Positions 1 through 9,994 of a stretch of DNA of 64,000 nucleotides are shown one piece after another. A program made the position numbers and the translations under genes. Below the pieces are notes generated by a model, which was given only the letters and a program-made list of their open reading frames with translations, was not told where the DNA came from and made no database searches. Numbering within the stretch: the first letter of the stretch is position 1; every line of letters starts with the position of its first letter. Location: NCBI GenBank assembly GCA_004802705.1, contig SGPL01000036.1, forward strand, positions 1 to 64,000. Direction: 5' to 3'. Source of the DNA: Bondarzewia mesenterica (lineage: Eukaryota > Basidiomycota > Agaricomycetes > Russulales > Bondarzewiaceae).

Positions 1-1552
1 GGCGCACCGAGAGGGTCGCTGACATCCGATCGGTCGGGCGGCGTCGCGGGAGTAGCGACTGCCGTCTCGTCCGACGACTCGTCCACGTCTAGCGACGGCA
101 CGTCCCTCTCATCTCCCACCGGCGACCGTATAACCATCGTGGAATGCGCAGCCCCTAAGTTCATCCCAATACCCGCCGCAGGCGGAATATCACTCCCCTT
201 GGTCGCAGCGGTCGTATCCAACGACTGCCGATCCTCCGTTCCCTCATACACCGACGCAGCATCCTCATCCTCGTCCGGTATCATACCGGGCGGCATGATG
301 TCCTTCGCCATGCTCCGGAACGTGCCCATGGCAGCGCTCGACTTGATCGTGTCGAAATTCCAATCACTCCGCAATGTCCCGTCCCATGAAGCCACGCTGT
401 TTCGCAAAGACTGCTGGTACATCTGCGCACTGCGCTGAGGAGACCGAGCACGGTATTCTTGATAGCGCTCAGTCAACTCCGTGAGGTACGACGTCTTGCG
501 CGCGCTTCGGATGAATCGATGCTGGAGAAGCTCCTTCGCGGTCGGACGCTGCATATCACGATCCAAGTCAACAAACAAACAGGGATTCATGACTTGGCGA
601 CAGACTCACACTGTTCGGATCCTTGGTCAGACACTGCGCGACGAAGTCTTTGAACGCCAGCGAAAACGGTCCTTCCAGCACCGGAGGCTTCGCTTTCGGG
701 ATCAGAAACAAGACCCGCATGGGGTGATACTCCGCTAATGGAGGTTCCCCCTTCGCCATCTCGATCGCCGTGATGCCCAAGCTCCACATGTCCGCCTTCG
801 CGTCGTACCCCGCCTGACGGATGACCTCGGGCGCCATCCAAAACGGCGTGCCCACGAACGTGTGTCTCAGCGTGCTGGTCAGTTGCGCCGCCACGCCGAA
901 ATCGGCGAGTTTGACTTTGCCCGAGGCGGAGAGGAGGACGTTGGCGGCTTTGATGTCGCGGTGGATCGTGCCCTCGCTGTGGAGGTAGTCCAGGCCCATG
1001 AGCAATTCGCGACAAATGACCGCGATGTGCGCTTCGGAAAATACGCCGGGTTTGAGGAGATCGAGACACGAGCCACCTGCGAGATACTCCATGACGATCC
1101 AGAGTTTGTAGGAGACGACAAAAGAGCCGTAGTAGCGCGTAACGAATTCTGATTCATGCTGTGCAAGATTAGCGATTTCTTGTTGAATCTCGGAGATATC
1201 ATCGTCGGAATCTTCTAAATCTGAGAAGGGATATACGGTCAATCATCAAGGACACAAACAAAGATAGGAATGATACAGGAGTAAAAATAAATAAGTAGAC
1301 GAGCGCACCGATCTGCTTGATGGCGACTATCTGCTTGGTCTCATTGTGCATGGCCTTATATACGGTGCCAAAGCTGCCTGTTCCCAGCTTCTCTAGTAGG
1401 GCGTATTGACTAGCAGGGTTGCTGCTCGGCATCGGATAGGGCTCCCTTGGCCGGGATCTGACATCGGGGGATGAGGGCGTTGAAGAAGATCTAGTCTGTG
1501 GAGACGAAGGCGAGTCAAGATGAATGGGCTTTCTGAGACGTGAGCTTGGCAT
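1..1552 (-). CDS. GCK/Ste20-family Ser/Thr protein kinase (partial, C-terminus off left edge)
   Basis: The catalytic domain follows a Ser/Pro-rich N-terminus of about 50 residues. Visible motifs are the glycine loop GTGSFGTV (residues ~57-64), the ATP-binding lysine in VAIKQI (~79), the catalytic loop [17 protein letters not shown], and the activation-segment signature [10 protein letters not shown] that marks Ste20/GCK kinases. The best match I can judge is the GCK-III branch (Mst3/4, Kic1/Nak1, Don3), which acts in polarity and cytokinesis. Exons on the minus strand are 1552-1309, 1220-610 and 548 to beyond base 1. Both introns are GT-AG, and joining them restores IKQIDLEDSDD and [12 protein letters not shown]. 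Downstream sequence to the edge is open, acidic and Ser/Thr-rich, as in a GCK tail. The start at 1552 precedes the Ser/Pro stretch; an internal ATG at about 1432 is possible. Family is confident, exact orthologue is not. Confidence 0.93.
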
Positions 1553-2719
1553 GATGAAGCAGGAGTTGATGGTACGCGCGAACGAGGTGACGAGCTTCGT
1601 GAGAGCTGCTGGGTGCAGCGTGCCGTGCTTCACGCAAAAGAACGAGCTTCCGACGGTAACTCGGGACAATACACGCACGTGGCGTGGAACACGCGTCATC
1701 CATGATTGAGTCGAGCACGATGATGCGTCCCACGCCAAAGTCGAAGTACAGGACAGCCCTACCCCAGTCACGAGGATAGAGAGAAGCGCTCACCATGTTG
1801 GTCGTCAGAGTCGGTCCCCAGCGCCTCGGAGCGTCGCTAAAGTCTAAGAAGCTTGTCAGAAGAGATGTCTAGTTAGGGTGAATTGCGCGCCAATGATGTC
1901 TAGCTGGTTGTTTGGACGGCGTAGAAGAGAGGGGACGTTGGAGGGGATTGCGAGGAGGAATGTGAGACTCATGTGCCGACCATTTCTGACCGATCGGTGA
2001 CCGGTGATCTGTAAGTAAACGGCGCCGAATTGGGTCCCTTCGGCCCGGACCGATGACGCGCTGTGAACATGCTGGGTCGAATGCTGCCGGTGCGGCATCG
2101 CTCGACAGACATCCTGGCATCTGACATTTTGGCAAATATCGAACACATATTTAAAGTACCTCCAGCTATCCAACCGCCATCAGTCAGAGACACGTTCGAA
2201 AGCGCCGAAGCCAGGAAATAGGGTATACACATATGTCATATGTGTGTATGCGTGCATTGCGATCGGGATTTTTTTGGGCGGTAGGGACGTAGTAAGGGAG
2301 TCAGAGGATGTATGGATATGACAAGTTAACGGCTAGGACAATAACACTATTGAACAAATCGTCCCAAAACACAAACGAGTGACAAACAGTTATGACAAGT
2401 GGTAGGTAGACAGACACAGGGATAGGCAATGAAATTAGCGTGGGTAGTGATCGAACCGACTTGGGAGAGACAACAGACAACAGGAATTCGATGTGTATGC
2501 GTAGTAGCGTAAGGTCGTCACAATCAGAGAGATGAAAGAAAAAACAAACGAAAGTCCGAACAGACCTAGCAGGCGAGCAAGGCGATCATGAGTATATACG
2601 AGCCAGAGAGTCCACGGCGACTGAATAAACACAGCAGAGGAATGATATATGTCGAAAAGAAGGAAAACTATAGACAATCTAACGCCGAGCAATTGCATCG
2701 ACAGAGTTCGGTCCGTCCC
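1553..2719. other. Intergenic: 5' region of kinase and 3' region of first chitin deacetylase
   Basis: No convincing exon is visible on either strand. Short open frames lack family features and plausible splice context. The stretch contains one perfect odd palindrome (arms 2227-2235 and 2237-2245). Confidence 0.6.
2227..2245. repeat. Perfect 9+1+9 palindrome in intergenic DNA
   Basis: ACACATATG is followed by T and then its exact reverse complement CATATGTGT. It lies about 675 bp upstream of the kinase start. It could be a dimeric factor site or simply chance within a TG/TA-rich stretch; nothing else supports a function. Confidence 0.5.
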
Positions 2720-4412
2720 CTACAAGCGTCCGATGCAAAAGGCTACGCCAAACACGACGACCTTGAGCAAAGGCGAAGAACGCACGGAGACAGTGCCGCT
2801 GTGTTTCGTCTGACCACTGACACTCGTACTGTTCGACGCTGACGCCGAGGCCGAGGGCGGCGAAACAGCCGCCGTAGCTGGAACGGCGACAGCGCTACTC
2901 ATAATTGAAGAAGTGGGGGTAGGGCTAGGTATGCCCGCGCCATTGTTCCCCCCCGCGAGGAGCCCGGCGCCGATGACGGGCCCGGTGGAGTTGTCTGAGT
3001 TTTGGTACACGTTGCCGCCGCTGAGCCGCGCGACGGAGACGAGGTTCCAGCCGTTGGACTGCATGAGCGGGAAGCCGTCCATAAATGCCTGGACTGTGCT
3101 GTTCATCAACTCGTGCTCGAGGATGATAAGACCCGGGTTTTTGGGGCCTGATCGAGATCAAATAAGGAAACACGATGATGAATATTACTTATGCGTGCAT
3201 TTGATCGGACGAGGGGCAACGTACCGGTCAGCCATTTCTGGAAGTTGGATTGGATGGCCGCAGGTGTGGCGCCGCCCTGCTCACCAATGCTCCAGTCGTT
3301 AGTGCTGAATAAAAAATAGGAAAAAATGAGACGAAGGGCAACACAGGAACAAACGGAAAAGATCTCACTCTTGATTCCACATGACGGTGGTGAGACCAAA
3401 GACCTCTTTGGCGATGGCAGTGACACGTGTATCGGTATCCCCGTACGGAGGGCGCCAGTACGCCGCGAGGCGACCGCCCGTCGAGTTATAAATAACCTGC
3501 ATGGTCCAACCCAATTGCGCGACGACGTCTTCATTCGAAAGCGTGGTCATGTAGGGATGGGTCCACGTATGCACGGCGATGTCGTCCTGGTTGACCTGGA
3601 ACGCAGTGTTGAACGTTTGCCAGTTCTGGATGATGTTTACCCCGATGTAAAAGTGAGTCGCGTGGAGGTTGTTCTGCTTCAAGAACGCGTAGAGCCTGTC
3701 CGAGGGCTGCGGGACCGAACGTGATGCGAGTTAGCGCCGATCAGGGAGCGACATCAAACACGCTTCAAAAAGTACAAGGGACTGAGTCAACTCACAGGCA
3801 ATGGGCCGTCATCGAAGCTGAGGCCAAGGTCGCCCGCAGGGGCGTCCCAGAGTTGACCGCTTATGCGGCAGCCATACGTGCCAGAACAGACTTGATTGCC
3901 ATTGGGATCGAGAGTGCCGTAGGTGGGGTTGGCTGAGGGGTTGGTCTGCTTGCCCACAGGAATATTAGGGATTTTGCCTGCCTGGACGGCGGCGTTAAGG
4001 GCATCTATCCAAGCCTGAGGCATCTTGGTCGAGTCTGGAGTGTCCGAAGGGTATGCAGCGGCCCAAGCTAGAATTGCGGGTAGCCATGGTGAGCTGAAGC
4101 GATCGAGGGGACGGAACGGGAAGGTGCGGATGCAAAAAGAAAAAAAAAACGAGAAAAGAGGGAGGGAATGGAAAACTTGGCACTGCACTTACTGGGCGTG
4201 CCGACTTGAGGAAACCCAGAGTTGTTCGACTGACGCCTGAAGAGGCTATGAAGAGGGTGGTTGGATGGCTGGTACCATTCACCAGGGAGAGCTTTGGAGG
4301 GCAAATGAGAGTCGGTGCAGCCTTGATGGTCATCAGCCCGGGCATCGAGGGGGATGGCGGAGGAGGAGACGAGAGAGACGAGGGCGAGGAGGGCGAGGAA
4401 GGTGGAGAACAT
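2720..4412 (-). CDS. Chitin deacetylase, CE4 polysaccharide deacetylase, probably GPI-anchored (copy 1)
   Basis: This enzyme should remove acetyl groups from chitin at the cell surface to give chitosan. Exons (minus) are 4412-4193, 4067-3796, 3706-3369, 3304-3225 and 3147-2720, giving 445 residues with all junctions in frame. The N-terminus is a signal peptide (FLALLALVSLVSSSA). CE4 motifs appear in order: SFDDGPLP (catalytic and metal Asp), HTWTHPYMTTLS (metal His pair), RPPYGDTD, NDWS and LEHEL. After the domain comes an S/P/T-rich linker and a hydrophobic C-terminus (LLKVVVFGVAFCIGRL), the usual GPI signal arrangement of fungal chitin deacetylases. A second copy on the same strand at 7.1-9.0 kb shares exon lengths 220 and 272 exactly, so the pair arose by tandem duplication. 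Family assignment is secure; GPI anchoring is inferred. Confidence 0.95.
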
Positions 4413-5257
4413 GGTGGGCGTTGTGGATTCGGAGGAGAGGGGATGAGGGAAAGCACCAACACGGGGGAAAAAGGGAGGGTAGACGTTTGTGGTGTTTTTA
4501 AGGAAATGGAGGTCTAGTAGCAGCGGGCTCGCGTGGCCGGATCGGAGACGAAGGTAAATACAACTCGGTGCGCGCTAGACCGTGCGCGTACGGACCCTTC
4601 CTGTCCATCTTACCGCCCCCGACGTCAGAAGTCAGCCAGGAAGACACCAACGCCATCCTAGAAGAGATGCCGACTAGCATGTGGGGCTTCAATCCGTCTT
4701 CGAAGCCTTGTGCGACTTGAGCGGTCGGTCAAGAAAAGCGCTCGGCACGCAACGGACGGGCTTCCAATTGAAGGGGTGTTAGGGAGCGCGTTTGTCCAGA
4801 GAGGACGCTCGCGATCTCGACCTCGACTTTCTGGACCACGATAGAGGGCTTGGGACTGCTTGGGAGCCGTCAGGCGTTCTATATATTCAGGGGTCGACGG
4901 GGTCGGCGGCGGTCCTGGTGCGTTCAGGGGCAAGCGGCGCTGCCCAACGTTCTTCACCTCATTGGTACACTCAGTTTTGATCAAGGCTTCATCGAGTCCT
5001 CAATACAGTAAGTACGGTTGTATCGCCAGGACGACTCCTAGAGGAAGTGGCCAGACGCCGAGCGCCATACTAAAGTTAGCTGCTAGACTCGCTGGAACAC
5101 CCCACTCGAGAATACACAACGCACATGTCCCCGTGAACGAATGCGACGCGGGGAGATCAAACCGACTATGCATAGACCTCGGTGAAGTGAAGACGTCTCT
5201 CAAGTCGCAGGTGATCAGTTTGACTTCCAGGGTGCGTCACGACAGGTCACAATGCGC
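4413..5257. other. Intergenic upstream of chitin deacetylase copy 1
   Basis: No gene was recognised. Reading frames here are short and show no domain motif or believable splice chain. Confidence 0.5.
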
Positions 5258-6117
5258 TTAATTCGCGCCCAGATATTGATCGAAAAACGTGGTGAAATTG
5301 ACCAACTCTGCTACAAAAGGTAACTCAGGGCGAAGCGATGGGCTCTTTGTACGTAAGCAATTGAAACGGAAGGTGCTCTGATGTGCGAATGGAGGTGGGG
5401 TTGCAGCGTACATAAAGAAGGACACGGAGGGAGTGTGGAGCGGATGGAATTGAGACGAGGGCGAGCAACTCGACCCCAAATATTTATACGACCACCCAAA
5501 CGAATAGCCACGTCTGAAGCAATAAGCGCGATCGTGAAACGGAGGGCATCCTAGGGCATCGAGGTTCGTAACTCTAACAAATACCTCCACATCCGGTAAG
5601 TGACCTTCCCAAATAGTATCGGATCCCGCACTGGCCCCACCCGCGTACCCCGTGACTCGGAAATCAAAGCAAACGCGTTTGTGGCGCGCACATACTCCCG
5701 CACAACCTCCCCTTTACATTCGCGCCCCCGCCGAGTCGCTTCGTGATTAATGCGTTCGCACAACTCGTCCCCACCCACCTCTTACTTATTTTAAATGGCG
5801 AGTACGCGAAAGCACCCGCAAAGAGCAGGCGGTGCATTCGCACATCCACCTCGCGTCCTGCCTCTCCTTTCGAAATTCGAATGGCAGTTGTGCGAACGCA
5901 CGTGCCGCGATAGGTTCACCAACCACCATGCCGCATCCAATCGAAGTTTCCAAGCGGCACGTCGAACTGCTGGTCGAAGTGCCATCAGCATCAGTCGTGT
6001 GAACTGCTCGTTGGTAAGACTGTCCAGCAACAGAATATGAAATCTGTAGTGCTCGAAACTTCCCTGCTTGTCACGCTCAGCGCTACGTCCTCCTCGAACG
6101 GCATTGCCGAAGAGCAC
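5258..6117 (-). CDS. Possible unrecognised intron-containing gene (low confidence)
   Basis: Several minus-strand stretches look coding but I cannot place them in a family. One reads ERINHEATRRGREC then EVVREYVRATN and DPILFGK (about 5770-5590). A later stretch reads DVAIRLGGRINIWGRV (about 5515-5460). A likely last exon ends LVNFTTFFDQYLGAN with stop at 5258-5260 and a plausible acceptor (TTTTGTAG) before it. Upstream, a frame of about 85 codons ends near 5794. I could not join these into one frame. It may be a decayed gene or a real one hit by the homopolymer errors seen elsewhere here. A weak resemblance (REYV context) to the open stretch at 9292-9759 suggests both may have been duplicated with their neighbouring chitin deacetylases. 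Confidence 0.25.
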
Positions 6118-7127
6118 CTAGCACCTGCACAACGCATCGGTGTCATACGAGGGTCATACGGCGCTGGCTGTTCAGCGGCATCCAACGGCATCTAGTCTCC
6201 GTAGCGACCTACGTGACAAAAGACAGTCGTTCTGTGTTATGTAAGCAACGGCATCCATGTCACAGCTGAATCTGACCCCGGAGCCGCATGAATCGAAAAC
6301 AGACCTCGGCGACGGGGACGGTGCTCGGACATCTCGTCGTTCCTGTATGGAAGTGTATGAAGATCGCGTACTTACTTGAAGTCGCATGCATACAGCTGCA
6401 TACAGATGCATACCAATAGCTGGCTCGCGCGGGTGCCTGGTGTATCGATGTAGATGGAGGCCTGGAATGTAAACACGGCCAGCCATGACCGTCGTCGGCA
6501 TCATCGCTTATACTTCGGGGAGGTCCAACACGCCCGTGTCCGTGTCCGCGTCCGCACCAGCATGTTATAGAATATATATATGTATGTGTGTATCAAACAA
6601 AACGAGACATGCATCACGGATCTACGTCTACAGCAGCTACAACGAATAAACAACGGAAAGTCATATAACGAGCTGCCTCGACGTCCGAACGATATGATAC
6701 AAGGTAGTCCGGATGTGACGTCGAGGAGAAGACTAGAAGAAACTTGAAAGAAGGGGCGCATCAAGTTAGATGATGTACGTATTTGGGTAGGGCGTGTTGA
6801 ATGATCGTAGAGCGACGGCGGTAGGGACACGTCGCGTAGGTATAGAAATTAGTATGTACGTCGGCGCTCGGAGAGGAGTTCGAAGAGAGACAAAAGAGAG
6901 AAAAGTAAAACAGATATCGATCGGAGACGACAGGACACACCCAAAAAAATAAGATAAGTAAAGATGCAGAGTAGGCCATCGCACGCATGTTAAAACAAGT
7001 TCGTCGTCCACAAGTCCGGTCCACGAGAACAATGACCACGAACAACAAGTCCCGCAGGACGCCGTCGCCCGCAGCAGCAGCAGCAGCAGGGGGGGGGAGG
7101 CCACAGAGTCCAGATTCGGATGATCCA
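6118..7127. other. Intergenic between possible gene and chitin deacetylase copy 2
   Basis: No supported gene. The stretch holds an alternating AT/GT run near 6571-6594, and its right part is the 3' flank of chitin deacetylase copy 2. Arg-rich frames on both strands near 7.0-7.4 kb are mirror readings of the Ser/Asn-rich tail of copy 2 and simple repeats. Confidence 0.5.
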
Positions 7128-8961
7128 TCACCACGCCGAGAAGAAGAGACCAAACGCCATCGTCGACAGCGCGAGCACCACAGAAGGCCTCGCCGGACTC
7201 GCCAAAGCACTCGACCTTTGCGTCTGCGCGCTCCCTCCATTGGCAGAACTGCTGTTCCCACTATTAAATCCATTACCATTGTTGTTCCCAGACGGCGACG
7301 GAGACGGAGACGACGACTCAGAGCTCGATGCCTTGGCACTGCTCGTCGAAATACTAGCCGAAACACTCGCCGACACACTCGCACTCACGGACGTCGTCAA
7401 CGATGCCGTCGTATCAGCGCTCGAGCTCGAGCTCGAGTTGGAATTTGAATTTGAATCGGGAGAACCGCCGGCGACGCTGGCGAGGTCGACGGGTCCGACG
7501 GGCCCGTCCGCATTTTGATACGGCTTGTTGCTGCCATCCATGCGCGCGATGGACTCGGTCTGCCAGTTGTTAGATTGCATGAGCGGGTACGCGTCCTTGT
7601 AAGCCTGAACGGTGTCGTTCGTGAGCTCGTGCTCGAGGATGATGACCCCGGGAGACTTGGCACCTAACGTTCAGAACCGATCAATCGACCGCGATCGCTC
7701 CTCCCCCCCGCGGGACGTTAACGCTTCGACTCACCGGAGAGCCATGTTACCATGTTGGCGTGGATCTTGTCGAGGGTGGTGCCGCCAGTTGCCATGCTCC
7801 AATCCTCAGAACTATCCGAAAAAATGGTCAGATGAGGGGAGGAAAACAAGACCAGGATGGTCGTACAAAACGAACGGATGCTCACTCCTGGTTCCAGAGA
7901 ACAGTCGTCAACCCCAGCACTTCCTTCGCGATCGCAGACACACGAGTATCGCTATCGCCATAAGGCGGCCTCCAAAAGCGAGGGAGACGCCCGCTGGTCG
8001 AGTTGTGAATGATCTGCATCGTCCACGCGAGCTGCGCGACAACGTCCTCGTTCGAAAGCGTGGTCATGTACGGGTGCGTCCAGGTATGCACGGCGATGTC
8101 GTCCTCGAGGTCCCCGAACGCGACGAGGAACTCTTTCCAATAGCTCACGATGTTGACGCCGATGAAAAAAGTGCGTGGCGTGCACCCCGGTCTCTCTGAG
8201 GAAGTCGTACAGACCGTCGGATGCCTGCCATCACGAAAGAGGAGATGAAGGGTAATCAGACGCGAAAGATCGAATGGAACAAAAGGGGAAGAGGAAGTGA
8301 CAGCTTGACGAGCGCTCGAAAAAAAAAAACGAGCGGCTATCAAAGACACAAACGGACCAGAAGCACAAAGAAGAGAAAGGAGAGGAGAAGAGACCGACAT
8401 CAAGCGGCCCGTCGTCAAAGCTGATCCCAACGACACCGTCCGGCGCGTCCCACACATCTCCATCGATCCTGCACTTGTACGTCGACGAGCAGACGGCGTC
8501 GCTCGTGGGATCCAGTCCGCCCGCGTACTTGGGGTTCTGACCGGACCTGACGGTAGTGGGGGGGATGTCGGGGATCTTGCCCGCCTTGACGGCGGCTGCG
8601 AGAGCGTCTTTCCATGCTTGGGGCATGTTGGCCGAGTTGGGAGTGCTGGTGGGGTACGCGGATGCCCAAGCTGGGGGAGGCAAGTTAGTTGTCCGTTGTT
8701 TTTGGAGGGCTGAAGAAAGTTGTTGTAGATTGATTGCTCACTGGGTGAACCGACTTCGGCATAGGTTACACCGTCATCGGGAGGACCGTCCCGCCGGAAG
8801 AGGGTGTGAACGGGATGATCGGGGGGATGTGCCCAAGCGTCGGGGAGGGCGGCGCGGACGGTGCGGGCATCATGGAGATGGGGAGACCTCAGATAGTGTG
8901 CGTGCGCAAAGGCAGAAACGGAAAAAGAAAGAACGAGATCTGCCAACCAGGAATGCCTCAT
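7128..8961 (-). CDS. Chitin deacetylase, CE4, copy 2, with one frameshift in a homopolymer
   Basis: Paralogue of the gene at 2720-4412 with the same plan: signal peptide (LVLSFSVSAFAHA), CE4 motifs SFDDGPLD, HTWTHPYMTTLS, RPPYGDSD, EDWS and LEHEL, then a long Ser/Asn-rich linker and a hydrophobic C-terminus fit for a GPI anchor. Exons (minus) are 8961-8742, 8670-8399, 8224-7886, 7811-7735 and 7663-7128. Exons 1 and 2 are 220 and 272 nt in both copies, but exon 3 is 339 nt against 338. The extra base sits in a six-A run at 8165-8170 (plus strand), between VHATHFF and IGVN, and breaks the frame before the metal-binding His motif. With that base counted as a sequencing overcall the protein is about 480 residues. 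The donor of intron 2 (GTCGGT) is weak but its position is conserved with copy 1. It is either an intact gene with a base-calling error or a very young pseudogene; I favour the error. Confidence 0.9.
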
Positions 8962-9291
8962 GCTGATAGGGATGGACTGAAAAGACCGAAGGGGGAGGGG
9001 GAGGGGGGGAAGAGGACCGAGGAGGTTCGGGAGGGCAGGGGAGGAGAAAAGAGACGGAGGAGGAGGAGATGAACATGATGATGTCTTTAAAGTGTCAGGA
9101 AAGTGGCGGGCAGCAGAGTCCGTTATGGGCGAGGGTTCAAATGTCGCAAACCTGGCAGATGTGCCAAGCCTCGAAGAACGAAACGCCACGCGAGCGACGC
9201 CTGCCCCCGCCACGACCCCGCCTTTCAAAATCAGCGCTCAGCGTCCAGATTCGACAGACAGACCCCGGACTGGCAGAGTCTGAAAACTGAA
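8962..9291. other. Upstream region of chitin deacetylase copy 2
   Basis: The first 110 bases upstream of the start are purine-rich on the plus strand (pyrimidine-rich on the coding strand), a common feature just 5' of fungal starts. No gene is visible. Confidence 0.5.
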
Positions 9292-9759
9292 TCAACAAGT
9301 AATCACGGTCCCGGCGAAACAGTCCGACCGACCCGCTGCGAACCCCACCGTGCGCGCTATCTTCCCTCGCGGCTTGAGAATCCCATCAAACAGATGCTCG
9401 TCCTCTCCGGATCCGCCAACCGCCCCCGTTCCGGTATGCAGTAGCCAAGCGGCATACCGAAGAGACACCGAAGAGATATCCGCGATCATTTCACTGGGCC
9501 AATTCAAGGCTGGCAAGACCTTGATCTTGCAATGCACGTATTCCCGAAGAACGCGGGGATGCGCGTGTGATGGAGAAATGTTGTAGATGCTTTGCGCGCT
9601 CGGAGTGCCAAGAAAACAAATCTCAATCGAAGCGCTTCCACGAGCGACTACACTTTCGGTTCCGCATCGTGGGCGCGCGCGATCTTGGGTTGCTGATTGC
9701 CGTAAGAGGCCGTAAGTTGCAACAGTGGCTTTTCGAAGCCTGCCTCGGTGACGACAAGC
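9292..9759 (-). CDS. Open frame of 155 codons without ATG; exon(s) of an unrecognised gene?
   Basis: On the minus strand one frame stays open from 9759 to a stop at 9292. It includes stretches that look protein-like (VLREYVHCKIKV, LPALNWPSEMIADISS, VSLRYAAWLLHTG, HLFDGILKPRGKIART). There is no ATG in the early part, so if real it is an internal exon or the start lies in an upstream exon I could not identify. No family was recognised. The REYV-containing part resembles weakly the possible gene near 5.6 kb. The neighbouring MFS transporter ends at 9995, leaving little room for more exons upstream. Confidence 0.25.
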   Translation of the reverse strand, partial: ACRHRGRLRKATVATYGLLRQSATQDRARPRCGTESVVARGSASIEICFLGTPSAQSIYNISPSHAHPRVLREYVHCKIKVLPALNWPSEMIADISSVSLRYAAWLLHTGTGAVGGSGEDEHLFDGILKPRGKIARTVGFAAGRSDCFAGTVITC

Positions 9760-9994
9760 TTAAGCTCTCAACTGATGGTCATCATCCGAGCGCATCTGAC
9801 TCGGACACGGAACACCAAAGAGCGCAGTAACACATGTGCCATATATGTACAATTCAACAACTGTGAGCTCACCAGCTGTGAGCGCATGAACTTCGAATCG
9901 TCGCATTAGCAAGTCATTTCATATCCGGCAACCGCCCCACCCACGTAAGTACACCCTCCTTGACCAAATACATGGGGAAGAAAATACAAAAGGA

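Noticed and set aside
6571..6594. AT/GT alternating run as a microsatellite
   Set aside because: Too short and imperfect to be more than low-complexity sequence.
6761..7518. Arg-rich and acidic Leu/Ala/Glu-rich frames on both strands near 7.0-7.5 kb
   Set aside because: They are alternative readings of the Ser/Asn-repeat tail of chitin deacetylase copy 2 and of short simple repeats.
7128..8961. Calling chitin deacetylase copy 2 a pseudogene
   Set aside because: Only one base in a homopolymer breaks it, everything else is intact, and the same type of error recurs in unrelated genes nearby.
7882..9228. Single 448-codon minus-strand open frame
   Set aside because: It reads through two introns of chitin deacetylase copy 2; the conserved motifs require the spliced form.
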